Shown here: in pieces, positions 61,680 to 62,866 of the stretch | How positions within the stretch are numbered: position 1 is the first letter of the stretch | Layout of the letters: every line of letters begins with the position of its first letter | Source: Myxococcales bacterium | GTDB lineage: Bacteria > Myxococcota > Polyangia > HGW-17 > SLPX01 | Reading direction: 5' to 3' | DNA length: 62,866 nucleotides | NCBI GenBank assembly: GCA_007131745.1 | Contig: SLPX01000150.1 | Span: forward strand, 1 to 62,866 | Position numbers and translations under genes: made by a program | The notes under the pieces: generated by a model | The model's database searches: none | Told to the model about the DNA's origin: nothing | What the model saw: only the letters and a program-made list of their open reading frames with translations

Positions 61680-62866
61680 CTAACCTACGGTACAATAAAG
61701 AACGTAGTCTTCGCAGCAGTCGCCTTGTTCGGTGCAGTGATCATCGCAGAAGCAACTTTGATCCAGAGCGATATCCCCGCAACGTGATTCGCAGCTGTTC
61801 GGCGCCGGCGGATTGTCTTGTCCGGCACAATACTGTTCGTAGTCGTCGCAGCAGGTGCCGTCTTCGGTGCAGTGTTCATCGCAGTAGCAACTTTGATCCA
61901 GAGATATATCCCCGCAACGCGATTCGCAGCTGTTCGGCGCCGGCCCATCGTCTTGGGGTGAGTCGTCGTCTGCAGGTTCGGCACAATACTGTTCGTAGTC
62001 GTCGCAGCAGTCGCCCGACTCAGTGCACGCTGTATCACACCAGCAACTTCCGTCCGGACTGGACCCATCACAACTCGGTTGACAACTGGACTGCAGCGAA
62101 TTTTCGATATTAACATCCGCGTCTTCTATACGCCGGACGGCGTTGTAGTGAACTCCGTGACCCACGTATTCCAGGTCCAGGAGGCCGCCGGGCATTTTGC
62201 CCTGTGCGATCACATGGAAAAGACTCGGGGGCACGAAAAGTCCGGTGCCGGTGTCGTCCCTGGGTCCGGTTACCTGCCGTGCCTGTTGGAGAAGCGGTTC
62301 AAGCGCTTCTCGGAATGCAGCGTAGCTTTCATGAGGTGTGGATACCAACTGCACCAATTGATTGAAAAGAGCGTCCACGGCCGCCTTGCGGGGGTCGTCG
62401 TCGGGAAGTTGGTCCATTGCCATGGCTTCGAAGACTCCGGGCTTTACGGCTTGCAAGATGGCGCCCTGTGCCGGAGCGGTCGCTTCACCCAGGATTTCCC
62501 TCGGAATATGGGTTCTGATGAATTGCTCCACGATGTCGGCCATGGTCATCGGCTGGAACGCTATCCGCGTACGAAGTTCATCACGCACATGCTCGGGTCC
62601 ATACTCGGGACAGGGTTTCAGGTCTTCCGGCGCCAAAGCCGCCTCGACCTTGCGAACCCTCGGGTTGGCATTCATCGTCGTGAACGCTGAAGCCTCACCC
62701 CTGTTGTGTTTTCCGACTTCGGCCACGAACAAATCCCATGTCTCGCGGCCCACGAGGGGAACCATGGTTTCGTCGTTCAATGGAACCAGCAATCCCGCGC
62801 TTGTGGCCACGGTGGCAAGCTCGGAACAGTACATCAGGAAAGCAGGATCTTTGAACCAATCGATTG
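61680..62866 (-). CDS. Protein with three C-terminal somatomedin-B-like modules (N-terminus beyond window edge)
   Basis: The frame stays open to the right edge (IDWFKDPAFLMYC...), so the start lies outside; about 394 residues are visible. The N-terminal 250 residues are helical and unrecognised (IVEQFIRTHIPREILGEATA; VGHGVHYNAVRRIEDADVNI). The last 140 residues contain three tandem modules of about 35 residues, each on the pattern C-x3-C-x(n)-C-x-CD-x2-C-x4-DCC-x-DY-x3-C (for example CESRCGDISLDQSCYCDEHC), joined by Pro/Asp linkers. This is the cysteine layout of eukaryotic somatomedin B domains. It is probably secreted. It converges on smpB with 26 bp between stops. Confidence 0.8.
   Translation of the reverse strand, partial: IDWFKDPAFLMYCSELATVATSAGLLVPLNDETMVPLVGRETWDLFVAEVGKHNRGEASAFTTMNANPRVRKVEAALAPEDLKPCPEYGPEHVRDELRTRIAFQPMTMADIVEQFIRTHIPREILGEATAPAQGAILQAVKPGVFEAMAMDQLPDDDPRKAAVDALFNQLVQLVSTPHESYAAFREALEPLLQQARQVTGPRDDTGTGLFVPPSLFHVIAQGKMPGGLLDLEYVGHGVHYNAVRRIEDADVNIENSLQSSCQPSCDGSSPDGSCWCDTACTESGDCCDDYEQYCAEPADDDSPQDDGPAPNSCESRCGDISLDQSCYCDEHCTEDGTCCDDYEQYCAGQDNPPAPNSCESRCGDIALDQSCFCDDHCTEQGDCCEDYVLYCTVG

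Overview
The window looks like a chromosomal segment of an uncultivated, probably anaerobic deltaproteobacterium-grade bacterium, most likely Myxococcota or a near relative. The evidence is a MYXO-CTERM-like sorting tail on a hydrolase, a PEGA-type Ser/Thr kinase, many cysteine-rich surface lipoproteins with tandem disulfide modules, and scattered type IV pilus parts. GC content is intermediate by eye and there is no codon-use break. I found no integrase, transposase, phage gene or CRISPR array, so I read it as core chromosome rich in lineage-specific surface proteins. The phylum call is inference.

Layout. 1-9.3 kb: an edge-truncated lipoprotein, a probable leftward operon of a Lon-like protease and an iron(III)-type ABC importer (binding protein, ATPase, fused permease), and a possible tandem SPFH-like protein. 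9.3-12 kb: a PilT-like protein whose ATPase motifs have decayed and a small outer-membrane protein. 12.1-16.6 kb: a CocE-type hydrolase with a MYXO-CTERM-like tail, then tdh-kbl for threonine to glycine. 16.6-18.7 kb: tRNA-Phe, an EGF-CHAP surface protein, an RHH/PIN toxin-antitoxin pair with a palindromic operator, and tRNA-Glu and tRNA-Lys. 18.9-25.6 kb: cobalamin-dependent methionine synthase, an RNase Y with an altered KH loop, and a GlcD-type FAD oxidase. 25.9-28.2 kb: two paralogous cysteine-rich lipoproteins. 28.2-35.4 kb: a five-gene leftward cluster (MshEN-only protein, FAD amine oxidase-like protein, GT2, polysaccharide deacetylase, giant repeat lipoprotein) next to tRNA-Arg. 35.6-37.4 kb: tRNA-Val and a Gly-rich surface protein.

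37.4-45.3 kb: a two-subunit CoA-transferase, a PilZ protein, a four-gene HdrC-HdrB-FeS-flavoprotein operon (candidate thiol- or quinol-linked fumarate reductase) and prepilin peptidase. 45.7-51.2 kb: a PEGA kinase followed by a PD-(D/E)XK nuclease-XPD-like helicase fusion. 51.2-55.8 kb: a leftward operon of MacB-like ATPase, a permease with an 18-cysteine periplasmic insert, and a membrane-anchored MutS-like ATPase. 55.9-62.9 kb: a cysteine-repeat plus seven-bladed RCC1 lipoprotein, a cyclophilin, a deoxyhypusine-synthase-like enzyme behind a palindromic promoter, a CpaF-type ATPase, SmpB, and an edge-truncated protein ending in three somatomedin-B-like modules.

Three themes stand out. The first is the density of disulfide-stabilised, eukaryote-like surface modules (EGF, RCC1, somatomedin-B-like, C-x(n)-C repeats). 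The second is pilus/c-di-GMP components (PilD, MshEN, PilZ, CpaF, decayed PilT) scattered outside any pilus operon. The third is the Hdr-type fumarate/succinate redox module, which suggests thiol- or menaquinol-based anaerobic electron flow. Starts were re-chosen where a ribosome-binding site or signal peptide argued for it. All functional calls come from reading translations by eye, with no database search.
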